Shown piece by piece: positions 51,601-63,400 of a DNA stretch of 64,000 nucleotides. Numbering within the stretch: the stretch's first letter is position 1; every line of letters starts with the position of its first letter. Position numbers and translations under genes: made by a program. The stretch comes from Heliopora coerulea (lineage: Eukaryota > Cnidaria > Anthozoa > Scleralcyonacea > Helioporidae): contig JASJOG010000213.1 of NCBI GenBank assembly GCA_030142905.1, positions 134,001 to 198,000 of the forward strand, given 5' to 3'. Below the pieces are notes generated by a model. That model did no database searches and was not told where the DNA came from. It worked only from the letters and a program-made list of their open reading frames with translations.

Positions 51601-52557
51601 AATGACTGTCTTCCGACCTAATGTCTTTCAAAATACAACGGAATAATTCCTGCTCCTTTTCTCTCCCTAATAACGTGGACAGAAAAATTCATCAGAGCTC
51701 AAGTGTAGAACATTATACAGTTCAAGATTACCATAATTTTAGGAAAAAAAAAGATAATTGCGACACAATGAACAACTGTACCTAAAATTGGATAATCGAC
51801 TTCATCATCTTCCTCCAGGATTCGACTGCAGGAAAGGCATGAACACAGTAAATTTTTGTGGACTTAACTTGATTACATAAACTGAAATAATTAACGACGT
51901 AACATGTTTTTGGTTCTAATTATTTCAGGCGCGTTTTGGGGACAACTCCGAAATACGAGTACGCGGAATAAAGGATAATTGCCAGGTTTTGGATCTTCTT
52001 TTATTCAAAGTATGGATCGAAGATTGTTTTACATGCTGTTATTTGGAATGCAAAATGCAAGAAAGGAAAAAAATTTCCAGGTTTACTTAGAATTTTCGCA
52101 GAGCTTTGTTTTACAATGAGGAATAAAATAAAGAAATTCAAGTCGTAACAAGTGCTCCCTTATTATTCAAAATATGAAGAAACAGCAGTAAGTTTCCTTA
52201 GGAATATAAAACAAAACAGATTCCAAAAAATAACATCTTGTGAACCCAAAATTTGAGTCAGGACAAGACAAAAGTGAGACTAATATTTCGACTTTATTGC
52301 AAAGTCATCATCAGACAGAATGAATACAAAAAGAAACCTAGATCTATATTTACAGTATGACTGTTACGTATAGATCTAGGCTTGTTTTTGTATTTCTTCT
52401 TTCTGATGATCACTTTGCAATAAATTCGAAATATTACAGTCTCATTTTGTCTTGTTCTAACTCAAATTTTGAATTCACAAGATATTATTTTTCGGAATCT
52501 GTTTCGTTTAATATTTCTTCAAGTTTTCTTAGCATTAACTTATCGTGTACAACAGCC

Positions 52558-52616
<59 letters not shown>

Positions 52617-55600
52617 TCGAATATTTATACAGGATAAGAACTCATCAGCGCATAAAAGCACTGTTATCAAAGAGGTCCTGTAAAAAATAAAAATTTACAA
52701 ATAATATAAGAAGATTAGCCAAGACCAATAGCCTACAAGTAAAAATTATAAAAATTCTTCATCAAAAGCCTTCCTAAACAAGACCCTAGATTTAATATCT
52801 CGTGATTCAGCTGACAAACTATTAAAAACTAAAGCACCTAAAGAATAAAAACCACGACGACCAAATTCCAGTTTAATTTTTGGTAGTTGAACAGAGTTAT
52901 CATTATTTCTAGTATTTGTTCCATGACTATGGCATAAGAAGTAATCTTTAAAAGGGCTACACACTTGATTATTTAAACAGTCAAAAACAAACAGACAAGC
53001 ACTTTTCTTAATTTGTGCTTCTATAGATGGAATTTTGAAATCTATATTCTGTAACGGCAATCCAAAAGCAATCACTTTTTTAGCTCGGCATTCAATACTT
53101 TGTACTGCACTTTTATGGGTTTCTGAACAACCAAGGCTTATTGATCCACAATAAGTAAAGAGGGGCACAATCATAGATCTATATATTCTTTCAGCAGTAT
53201 CCATGTCAATAAAATGACGAATTTTCCGTAGCAAATTTACTCTCCCAGCTGCTTTCTTATAAACTTTGCCAAAGTGACCAGAGTAATTTAATGTAGAGCT
53301 AAGATCAACTCCCAAGTATTTATACTTACTCGTGCTCTTTGGTATATTCTCTTACGATTCCAGGGTCGGCCATTCCTTTCAGCGGTTTAGAAGGCAGTAT
53401 GGTGAAATTTTGTTTATTCAGCTTGGAGATGGCGGCTCTGTACGTCTCATCGTCACAACTTACGGTGTTTGGATAGTTCATCATGAGACGAGCGGCCATG
53501 TTCACTTTCCTGCCGATCACTAAAGTATAAACAAAGGAAAAACCAAAATAGCCTCAAACGATATGTAATGAGAGATAACGGTAATATAGAGGGAAGTGGA
53601 AGATAAAAACGAAAAGTTGGATGAGAAAAATAGTTAGGAGATGGATAAAAAATGAGGAGAAGGAGGTAGAGGAATTCAAGGACATTAAAGAAGAGAAGCA
53701 GCAGGAAGGGGAGATGGGAGATGAGGAGATGAAAATAAGTTGAAGAGAAGGAAAACGAAGAGGGTAGGAGTAGGAGATGGAGAAGAAAAAGACAAAGAAG
53801 GTGCAAAATGAGGAAAATTAAAGTACAAAAAAAAAACGACGAAAAAGTACTCATGGAGAAGGGGGGGAGAGGAGGAAGAAGTGAAGGACGATGCAAAAGA
53901 GGAGAAGCAGAGCAGAAGGTCAAGGAAGTTATGAATGGAAGAACGTAAGTAGGTGGAAAAGATGAGGAAATTATAGGAGGGGCAGAAAGAAACGAAAATA
54001 CTGTAGAGACAAATAGAAAGTAAAATAAACGCTGCGAAACAAGTAGGCAGCAGCTGCAGCTGTGAATGCCGGACATGTTGAGGAACTCATACCTGTGTAT
54101 TCACGTCTGTCCAAGTGACCCACGACACCACAGAACGCTCGACCAGTTGTAATGCCAACTGATTCGTTTCTAAAAAGTGAAAATATTATCCACATAGCAG
54201 ATCTTGTCGAGTTTGGGGAATTGAGTTCATAAAATGTCCTTACGTTATTTCCAAGATAGTGTGCAGTGCATCCAGGATTTTGTAGCCAGTAGTAACAGCT
54301 CGTGCTGGATCATCATCATGTTTATCACCTGGTAAACCAAAAATCACTACGAAGGTACAGCCCTGAAGGAAATGCAATAGGTTCGTGATTAGAGTGAAGT
54401 GGGTTTGAATATCTCCACTTTCTTCGAAAACTTCGTTTCCCTCGCCATCTAATTTTAAGTATTCGCCTGCTGCAGGCAAAGAGATCATAAATCTGTTCCT
54501 TAACTCTTTGATTTTGCAGCCGTACTTCAACGACAGGGTCATATTTAATCGCTTATTTCAGTGAAATATAACTTCTTTCAAAGTGTATATGATACACGGT
54601 AGAAATAGAATAACAGAAACATATCATCCAATAGGTCTCAGTATATGATGCTCATTTTAAAGAAGGTACCCCAGGGAGCAGACGTTTCTCACCTTATCGA
54701 AGGAGAACACTTTGTTTAACTTGCCTGTTAAGAAGTATCGGAAAAGTGACATTAATTACTGTGCAATTTTAACTGAGACCAAATAAATGTTATGAATGGC
54801 AGATTACCTTGGGCTCGCCTGACGGTTTCATGAACAACTTCATATGCCTTCTGAACCGCGTGAGCGGACTCAAACACGTTACTTGGCAAAGCCATGTTGA
54901 TGAACAGTACAGACACCTGGCGCATCTCTGACAGCCATTCTAAATCCTGATGGTGGTCAATCTAAAAGTGCAATCGCGAGACAGTGTTAATGATTATACC
55001 ATAAGCATGATCAGGATGATCATGATGAGGATGACGACGATCACGACAGATATGGCAAGTAAACTCTGTTCCGGTACATTTCCACATATAAAACTTCGTT
55101 TCGTTTTTCGTCCCTCTTTACGTTTGGCCCATTTTTTCCCCTTTAAGGACCGGGTTCCTAAGAGTCTGAAATCCTGTGTGGTTTATAGTTCTAAGTGTCA
55201 ACGGTGTAATTCGTTGTATATCGGCCAAACCGGCCGTCTTCTGCATGCCGTATTTTAGACCACTTGGGCATCTCGGCCATTACTGGGAAAAAGCGCGTTA
55301 ACTCTGCCCCCACAAGTATTTTGTCACACGAAAGGGACACGGGACACCCGGTTTCTCCTCGTGACTCTGTTTTATCTTCCTGTTCTAACAGCTCAGAACT
55401 TCTTATAAGGGAAACTCTCTTAATTCGAAAGTTTAACCCTTCACTCATTGCCAATCTGGGCTCCTTTCTACTGTCTCTATTTTAGATTTTGCTTATTTCC
55501 TTTACTTTTTAACTGTTCCCTGCCTGCTGTTTGTCATTCCTCAATGACAACCTGTCACTTCCTCCCTTTTGTCTTTACTCCACACTTCACTCTCACACGC

Positions 55601-58600
55601 CTGTCATGCTAACATCACCTAAGTAATACAATCTAAATATATCATTCATGTAACTTAACCATTCATTCTCTGATGATGTTGCACGTTGCGACGAAACGTT
55701 AGATTTAATAAAACTTCACTATGCCTATATTTCGTGTGTTTTGCTGGGCTATTTTATTTCTACTTCGATAATGGTAATAACGATGATAATGACAATGATG
55801 ATGATAATGGTAGTGGTGACGATGGTGATGGTGTTAATAATGATAATAATGATAATAGTGGCGATGGCAGTGGTGATTATGATGGTGATGATCATACTAA
55901 TGGCAATGACGACAATTACGAAAATTACAAGAAAAAGCCGCTTGCAAATATATACGGCAAACTTCTTGCAGAGATAAGGAGGTAGGTAAAGAGAATGAAA
56001 CAAGGACGGAAATTTTACCTTATATAACACTGGTTTGGGGACATACGCTCTTAAGTCATCCACTTCTTGGTCGTTTAACTCGTGGTACATCAAAAGTCTG
56101 GCACCTGATAAAGTTTGTTTCATATTATATGAAAGATGGTTTTTATATGATGTTAACAGCAACAGAACTGTAAAATACTCACAATATCGACCGAGAGAAA
56201 AACTATAGACCAAACTGCCCAATCGTTCAATTCAAATACACGACACTACGAAGTTTTCGTACAGTTGTAGAAACAAGGCAACTGCTTTATCTCAGTGTCC
56301 ATTTGAAAACTCACTTTTATAACAAAAAGTCCCTATGAAAACTCGAAGTAACCAACTTATCACCAATATTCGTATTTCAAAAGTTTTGGCTGTACATACG
56401 TGACAATACCATAAGCAACGTGCTTCAGTATGCATGACTCACATGGAAATATGCCGTCTCAACAACATTGGGTAGCGCGTTGAATCACACACACCATAAT
56501 GCAAACGGCTAAAACGTCGAAAAATAATAAACTAGCAGTAAAATGTGGAAACCAATTGTAAAGGAAATGGTAAGGTTTACCAGGATCGTAGCTCATCAAT
56601 CCTGTAATTTCGGAAGAAACATTAACTTTGTCAGGGATCACTTCCTCTTCATCTTTACGAACGTTGCGGAAAATCTTTGGCGTTTTCCAGTATGGGAAGT
56701 ACTTTTCAAAAAAAGCTCCTAAATGTGACCCAAGTGCTCGCTTAGCTATTGATGGAGTAGCCAGGCGCATGGAATGGGCTGTTAATAGACCAGACATGGA
56801 CGCCACAAAGACAGAAATATTGGTGAGATCGTCAGTTGCAATTATATCTTGATGTTTAACACCTAAAATCTAAAACAAAGTGCGTCACTGTATCCCTGTT
56901 CGAAAAAAAAGTAGTCAAGAGTAAAATGATGCAAGTTTGCAAGAGAAAAAAAAAATCACGGCGACCGTGGAATGTACGGAGCTGAGCAACAGTTTCATGG
57001 TCATTTAATCTACGTTAAAGAAATCCATGAGTTAAAAGATCTTTAGTTATCTAATCCTGTTATATATTAACTAAATTACAAGGCCATCCAACTACGGTTC
57101 AATCAATACATCATCTAGCATAGCAATGCAGATTTAGCCACCATCGATACCGGAAGCCATTCGCTTTGTCGACAAAACTACAACGCAATTCAATCCAAAG
57201 CATTTGCTGCCCAATCCGGTGACTTTCAAAATAAGCCAGAAGGTCATCTAACCCACTGCCTTTGGTACCAAAACACAGAACTTCGTCAACTTATAAGCTA
57301 CCAGACAATTCAGGCCAAAATCTTTGGCATCCAATGCAGTGATCTACGAGATGAATGAGCCAGTTCACTGACACAGACATCTCATCTAACCTTTATAACG
57401 ATGTTTTGAACAAACTAATACAATGACTGCCCTATACCCCACACCTTATTACGTTAGTCTAATCGATGCTGTCGGCGCACACGGTATTACCTTACATGGA
57501 TTTCAAACCTGACAGTTACTTTATAGTGTTATACTGTTACCGTATAGAGATTATATACCCGATAATTACCGAACAGTAATACACAGTTACCTTATAGACA
57601 CAATACATTATACAGTTACCTTAAAGTAATGTACAGTTATATTATAGAGAGCATATACCTTATAGTTAACTCAAAATTGTGTACAGTTACCTTACAGTGA
57701 CGACCATCTTCAATCAATTCATGTATAAATAATGCCTGGTTACAGTTGTCCCAGGCCAGCTGGGACAGAAGAACGGACCCAGGCTCCGCCCATTTCTCAG
57801 CAGCATTCGCATCATCAATAGCCGGTCCAGACATGTCAAACTGTTTACTATCTTCCAGTCCAAGGTATGTTATATAGACGACACCTACGGCAACAGCAGT
57901 CTTAACACGAAGCAAGACGTCGACATCAGTCATATACCTATCACATTCTTCTTGGATGGCTAAACTGCACATCGTGGCACTATTTACCAGCGGTTTGATA
58001 TTGGCCAAATTGTCCTCGGTTGTCCACATTGCAAATAACGCATCACCTTGAGAAAAAGAGAAGTATTGACAAATATATTTCTTCACATTCAAATGTTTTC
58101 GTAAAAGCAGACAGATATTCTTAAAAACGCTACAAACCGGCAAACTTTAATACATCGCCACCATTTCGTAAAATACCTGATTAAAAGATAAAAAATTCGC
58201 ATTAAAAGAGGAAGCAATTTAAAATTTACTAAACTGTTTTTATTGGCGCTCACCTTCTACTATTCTTCCTAAGTATGCATTCAGAGTTAAGCTGAGTTGA
58301 TCGGTGCCACACATCGGGTGTTCACTGTCAGACAGGTTAGCATATTTTTCACACAGTGAAGTAAATCCTGTTGGCAAGAATTTGAAATAAATGGTCGCCT
58401 TCTTGAAATCTAATCATTCACCTTTCCTTTCGTTACAACTCTAAATAATTTACGACGAAAAACTGCACAAATGAATGTTTACTACGTAATGGCCATTGCA
58501 CAACAAAATACTAATGAATGACAAATTTTCATTCAATTTTCTCAACAAAACTCCTTTTAACTGTATGTTTACAATAGTTGATTTTTGGGGGGCATTTTTT

Positions 58601-60088
58601 CCATGCATTTCTATCACTAGTGATTCACGATGCTTGCGACCAAGTTATATCGTATATTCAAGCTCCAGTCATCGGCTGGAGTTTCAACACCAATACAAAC
58701 TGTACTTATCTCACATCAGCTTCATTTGATCGAACTTTATAAAATAACCCGTGTCCCACGCACACTTTGATTGACAAGCCTCAGTTTCTCTCAGAGTGCA
58801 GAGACACGCTGACGTCATTTTCATTTTGTAATACAGCACAAAGCCATGGATGACGTCACGAAAACTCGAAAAACCTTACTTCTTTTATAAAACAAATAGA
58901 AAACAGCTTTCCTGTCTCTGTACTGTAACAAAAACGTTAATGACGCCATTTCACTAGGCATTTTTCCAGTGGAAATGACGTCACTCATATTTCTATCATA
59001 GCATAGAGACTCTCGACGAATGTACTATTTGTGAAGTGTAACTTTTCCTGATGAACTGATAAACTTTTGAAACTCAGTTACTCTTCATCACTGTTTATGT
59101 TTTCTAGAGGAAGTTGCCTCCTTGCTTCAAAATATTGATATGTCACTTACCAGATATATCAGCAAAAAGACAGACTCCTGTGTACTGTTCAACGAAAGGA
59201 ACTTGCTTGTTGTGGTCACATTTAATAACAACATCAGGGACATGAGTCAACAATTGTTGTACAGCTGTTGCATCACGAGCAACCTCAACGTCTTCTTCAA
59301 CGTCTGAATCATTCTCTTCAAATTCTGCACCTATTACAGAAAAGAAAGGAAAAGAAAGGGATAAGCAAAGAAGGGAAAGAAAAGAAATGAAAAGGAAAAG
59401 GAAAGGAAAGAAATGAAAAGAAATATGAAATTTATTTCAACTAAAGACAATACTTGTGGGAAATGGATTTATAATTTAATTACAGTTCTATTCTAGACCA
59501 TTATTACCAGCCTACTTTATTTCGAACGACCTCGAACCTTATGGAAAGCATTTTTATTCTAACAATCAGTTTCAATTCAGGTAACTCTTGATTCTATGGA
59601 GGCGAAAGTCTAAACTTTTAAATTCATTCTTTGACTAAGTAACAAAACCAACAATTTTACGAACTAAATAAAGTACCGTTCGTAAGATTGACGGAAATAG
59701 AAGGCTTATCAAGAACTTTTGCTTCAGAAGTTAGTAAAAAAATAGTAAACTTTAAGAAAAAAAATTCTTACATATTTGGCATGTTTTAAACTGTCACCAC
59801 GAAAATATGGAACTAGAAATTATCTTTGACTAAACTGTCAACCTAAATTTTCCATAACAACGCCAAGCAATGAAATGCTTGAAAATAAATTAGTTATTCT
59901 AATTCAAGATTGTCAACAGATAAAACAAAGAAAACAAAAATCCCACTCTTGGCAGACGCTGTAGCTTCTAAATCTCACATAAATTAATACTCATGTCCAA
60001 AGCTACCCATTAAGCACAAACATATCTCAGTTCAAAACTCACCAAACAGATCAGAATACGGATGTTTATTTTGAGTTTTACCTTCCAT
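36675..60088 (-). CDS. ADCY10: soluble adenylyl cyclase
   Basis: Bicarbonate- and Ca-responsive enzyme making cAMP from ATP in cytosol, cilia and sperm. Exons: 60088-60043, 59330-59151, 58367-58254, 58046-57691, 56869-56581, 56104-56019, 54961-54808, 54724-54693, 54362-54244, 54169-54093, 53519-53330, 51825-51782, 51666-51498, 50957-50765, 50432-50346, 50244-50046, 48332-46945, 46686-46518, 46427-46176, 43709-43581, 43090-42934, 42469-42313, 42028-41853, 41238-41091, 40293-40202, 40041-39923, 39252-39156, 39076-38961, 38267-38150, 38070-38015, 37617-37493, 36965-36675. About 1,974 aa, longer than human (1,610). Cyclase 1 has LFADISG (metal-binding Asp) and GDALFAMW; cyclase 2 has GITTGRAFCGVVGHLDRREY and VIGRKVNMAARLMM. 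A Walker A (GEAGIGKT, about residue 598) starts an AAA/NACHT-like part, then TPR-like helices to PRYYHLKAY. Exon 17 (1,388 nt) has a His-rich stretch near residues 1115-1150. The 3' end of exon 18 is uncertain (46518 or 46617). Confidence 0.93.
40836..41040. repeat. foldback repeat in ADCY10 intron 24
   Basis: ATCGTAAGAATCCCTGACTG at about 40842 recurs in degenerate form as ATTGTAAGGATCCTCGACAG at about 40971, and as an inverted ATTCTTACGATAT at about 40915. Probably a small inverted-repeat element. Origin unknown. Confidence 0.4.
44049..45670 (-). mobile_element. degraded non-LTR retrotransposon (LINE), RT fragment
   Basis: In ADCY10 intron 19, same strand as the host gene. Reverse-transcriptase blocks appear in order but in different frames: IANITPIPKESPLTDCTQLR (45607-45308), then GVPQGTVIGPFLFSLMVNDV and the catalytic FVDDMTIS (45224-44742), then the C-terminal SLIISLFLYGIEV (44899-44534). 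The usual LINE tail HPFILPKVITERFKRSF lies further down. An ATT array at about 44049-44114 (AAT on the minus strand) marks the 3' tail. Frameshifts and stops show it is dead. The 5' end is truncated. Confidence 0.88.
46050..46076 (-). repeat. Penelope-type end footprint (hammerhead-like core)
   Basis: On the minus strand TTGACGAAGGCCCTTTCTCG runs into AAAGCTTGG. The TGACGA...CGAAA arrangement resembles that at 21201-21240. Too short for firm classification. Confidence 0.35.
48491..49368. mobile_element. non-autonomous DNA transposon, hAT-like ends
   Basis: Inverted ends CAGGGATTACAAAT (48491-48504) and ATTTGTAATCCCTG (49355-49368) match perfectly. The 6-nt sequence CATCAG directly flanks both sides as a target duplication. 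The 878-bp interior has no transposase ORF. The CAGGG start recalls hAT elements, but their usual duplication is 8 nt, so the class is tentative. It lies in ADCY10 intron 16. Confidence 0.75.
52211..52505. repeat. long palindrome with two hammerhead-like cores
   Basis: Two arms of about 140 nt (52211-52350 and 52357-52505) are imperfect reverse complements around a spacer of a few nucleotides. Each arm, read toward its outer end, carries CTGATGA, a short helix and GAAATATTA. On the minus copy (52314-52280) the helix is a perfect GACTTT/AAAGTC pair. The plus copy (52403-52436) is decayed. It lies in ADCY10 intron 11. Confidence 0.7.
52558..53330 (-). mobile_element. 5'-truncated LINE abutting ADCY10 exon 11
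   Basis: The minus-strand ORF 53315-52746 is the C-terminal part of a LINE reverse transcriptase: KYLGVDLSSTLNYSGHF, AERIYRSMIVPLFTYCGS, and a conserved tail region ending FRKAFDEEFL. Its 3' tail is the ATT array at 52558-52618. The reading extends without break back to 53330, the last base of ADCY10 exon 11, so the insert appears to begin at the exon border. Confidence 0.85.
53545..53990 (+). repeat. purine-rich low-complexity tract
   Basis: Over about 445 nt the plus strand is dominated by A and G (GGAGAAGGAGG, GAAGAGAAG and similar), in ADCY10 intron 10. The ADCY10 transcript is therefore pyrimidine-rich here. The ORF across the tract (minus) is low-complexity and not a gene. Confidence 0.8.
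55061..55740 (+). mobile_element. Penelope-like retroelement 3' fragment with GIY-YIG domain
   Basis: Plus-strand reading CVVYSSKCQRCNSLYIGQTG contains the Cys-x5-Cys-x2-Cys run followed by the YIG of a GIY-YIG endonuclease. After a one-base frame change near 55255 it continues HLGISAITGKKRVNSAPTSI, then SNSSELLIRETLLIRKFNPS and LGSFLLSLF. This is the typical end of Penelope-like element proteins. About 185 nt past the ORF is CTGATGA (55670-55676), a GUUGC/GCGAC helix, and GAAAC (55693-55697), a hammerhead-like core. The RT part is missing. It lies in ADCY10 intron 6. Confidence 0.82.
55775..55910 (+). repeat. imperfect GAT/AAT trinucleotide array
   Basis: A run of GATGAT, AATGAT and GGTGAT units just beyond the Penelope-like fragment. 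Possibly seeded by its 3' tail. Confidence 0.8.
57480..57692 (-). repeat. tandem splice-donor-like repeats next to ADCY10 exon 4
   Basis: The exon 4 donor TGTAAG|GTAACTGT (57691/57690) is echoed downstream in the intron by TTTAAGGTAACTGTAT (about 57620), CTATAAGGTAACTGTG (about 57590) and weaker copies TATAAGGTATATG (about 57655) and TGTAAGGTAATA (about 57488). Spacing is about 30-35 nt between neighbouring main copies. Confidence 0.7.
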
Positions 60089-60409
60089 TTAACATTGCCA
60101 AATTTCACGTCGCCACGCTAATCTGTAAGAGACGGCTCCTAATCAACAATGACGTCATCAACTAAAATATTTTCAACATTGATCCCGATTTGCCAGTTGG
60201 CCTGGGTTCGAATCTACTACGTCACAATCAACCTGAACAATTACACATCGAGAAAGGAGCAAAATAATTTTAGCAATCTATACTTCAGCAGAGAAACAAC
60301 TTATGGACTATAGATGTCTTTCATTTGAACAAACAGTCGCTTTCTGCTCTGTAACCTACGACTCTTTTCTTCAGTCACAGCTCTGGAGGACTTATATAAT
60401 CATGTTCTC
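60089..60409. other. gap between ADCY10 start and FH stop
   Basis: About 320 nt, both genes on the minus strand. It must contain the FH 3' UTR and the ADCY10 promoter. No TATA box or clear polyadenylation signal was seen. Confidence 0.5.
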
Positions 60410-63400
60410 TTATTTCGGTCCTAGCATTTCTTCTGGCTTCACATATGAGTCAAATTCTTCTGCGGTAAGATATTCCAAGGCAATGGCCGCTTGCTTTAAT
60501 GTTGTTCCTTCCTTGTGCGCTTTCTTAGCGATCTTGGCTGCCTTGTCATAACCAATGTAAGGATTCAGTGCTGTGACTAGCATCAGCGACTCGTGAAGAA
60601 GTTGGTCAATTTTTTCACGATTTGCAACGATTCCATTCACACAGTTGTCGGTAAACGCTGAACACGCATCACCAAGCAGGCGTGTGGACTGTAACACGTT
60701 ACGAATGATCATTGGTTTAAATACGTTCAATTCAAAATGACCGTTACTTCCTCCAACACTGACAGCAACTTGGTTACCCATAACTTGAGCAGCAACCATT
60801 GTGATGGCTTCGCACTGGGTTGGATTTACTTTACCTTGACGAAATTCAATTATACAACAACGTAAAACAATAGAAACCAATCAACGAACCTCTGACGACG
60901 AACTAACGAAACAACCAAAATCACCACAACCCAACAGAACCAGCCATAACCAACCAAGCAATCAGCCGATGGAGGAACGAACCAGGTAGTAAAAACACCA
61001 CACACCAACCAACCAACCAACCAACCAACCAACCAACCAACCTCAAGCAAGCATACAACCAAGCAAGCTAACAGTCCAAAACAGCAATCAGCATAAGCAA
61101 CATTCCAATCTTTTGCTTTAAAATTTTATGTATATTTCAAAAAGAAAAACGTTCTGAGTCGACTTCCATGAAGGAGCGTTTGGAAACTCTAAGTTCCCGC
61201 TCACATGATACGACTGTCGTATACGATGGTTCAGCCTGGTGTATCCAATTAGCTCATAAACGCACAATTCCAGGTAACCATTGCCTCACGAATATTGCAA
61301 AACCTCTTGATGACTCCAATGATTTAATGACATACACCAGAACGAGCAACCGTGTGTCACAGGAGGTTAGAAAAATTTTAAGAGGTTAGAAGAATTACTG
61401 TCAGGAATTTTATGAGTTGAAAACCCGGACACTAGATAAAACTATACCTCAATCCCAATCCAAAATGAATTTCCATTAGTGTTACAGCACGTACTATCCT
61501 CTTGGACACTATCTACTTGCAGATGAGATTCCCGTGGGTAGTGTCCCGGAAAGTTACCGCACAAGTTTTGAATTTTTAGAGGGGGACAGAATCCCTCGAG
61601 AGGTGACGCTATCCGCTGAGCAGATATTGTCCGGGGAGGCAGTATCTACGACGAATATTATCCGGTGAGACACTTTTTGAGCAGGGCTTTATTTACTGGG
61701 ACATCAGCATAATGAGTATTGTACCATGATGGAAGAAGACAAGTTAAAGAAACACAAGGCAAGCCATTCAGTAAAGTAAAATAAAATAAAGTTCCGAACC
61801 TGGCATAATGCTACTTCCTGGTTCGTTCTCTGGTAAAGAAAGTTCTCCCAGACCACATCTTGGACCAGAACCAAGAAAACGTATATCGTTAGCAATCTTC
61901 ATAATACTGCAAGCTATCACATTAAGTGCACCATGTAACTCAACCATTGTATCATGAGCAGCCAATGCTTCAAATTTATTGGGCGCACTGTAAGAGAAAC
62001 ATGAAGGATATCTATTGCAAACTGTAAATCTTCAACAGAACCACTTGTAAACACAGAGGTGAATTCATGATTTTCAAAAGCCGGGAGTCCAACTGAACGT
62101 CAAGAAGATTCTAGGAGCTAAAAATGTTAGAAAATCTAAGGTCTATGAAATCGCTTTTCTTCTTCTTTTTGTGAATTACAAGCTGCTTTCAAGCAAAATC
62201 CATGGTTTTTAAGCTCTGTTGTCTGGTCTATTTTGCTAGTTTCCTGTAATTTGTTACCGTTATAATTAAATACAACTATACATATTTTATTGCTTTACAA
62301 CTTTTGACTGAAAGTATATGTCGGATTATTGATGAACGTTCGTCAAGCTGATACTTTTGAAAAACGATGTCTGACCCCAGACGGGGATCAAACCTGTAAC
62401 TTTCTGATGAACTGTGAGAAGCTCTAACCATCAAACTACCGACATTCACATCGCAGGCTAAAGTACAAGTTCAGCATACAGTAGTTAGATCGTATCACCG
62501 GCCACCAGACGGTTGCGCGTTCGATCCCCTGCTGGGGCTCAAAAATCGTTTTTCTGAAGTATTAGCTTGACTAACGTTCATCTGTCATCCGTTATATCTC
62601 CGAGCTCCCCCATAGACAACATATCTAACGTGAAAATAAATGTCCATGTCAAGTTCTCTTAAAAAGGGGGTTGACTACAATATGTCTACACTACAGCTAA
62701 CTTGCGTTATCAGGACCAGAAAAAAACCTATTTTGACACTAGTTAAATACCTTGTAAATGACAATGATGTTAATTCTGCAATAGTTGCTGCCATTTTTTC
62801 GGCGAAACCAATCCTTGTGTTTAATCCCGTACCAACTGCAGTACCACCAATGGCCAACTGATAAACTCTGGGAAGAGTGTTGAGCACCCGTCCTTTGGCA
62901 TATTCTACTTGAGTGGCATAGCCAGAGAACTCCTGACCCAGGGTTAATGGAGTGGCATCCTGATGGAGAAATAAGGACAATTTGAGGAGATATATGGGAT
63001 AAGGAATGACAGTGAACAAATGAAGTGTACAATAAGAGAGAAGTGAAGTCAATCATAAAAAAAAATAAATACCAATAGAGTGAAACAAGATAAAAGTGAG
63101 ATCAGAGTTTAAGGAATAAAAGTAGAAGGAAATCAAGACTTAAAACTTTACTAATATCAGATCTCCTCACCTGTGTATGTGTTCGACCAATTTTAATAAT
63201 ATTTTTGAACTCTTGAGCTTTCTTCTGTAAAGCTTGGTGAATTTTGTCTAGTCTGGGTATAAGCCTTTCATGAACCTCCATCGCAGCTGCAATATGCATT
63301 GCTGTTGGGAATGTGTCGTTAGAGCTCTAAAACATTAATAAGTAGACAGAGAATTTGATTAAAAAAAGTCCACATTTTGTGAGGCAATCCAGTTGCAGTA

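Noticed and set aside
53453..54076. A 207-aa minus-strand ORF rich in Leu, Pro and Ser that looks membrane-like.
   Set aside because: It is a translation of the purine/pyrimidine tract in ADCY10 intron 10 and has no domain features.
60850..61062. A Val/Trp/Leu-rich minus-strand ORF at the CCAA microsatellite.
   Set aside because: Translation of a simple repeat (GGTT units); not a gene.
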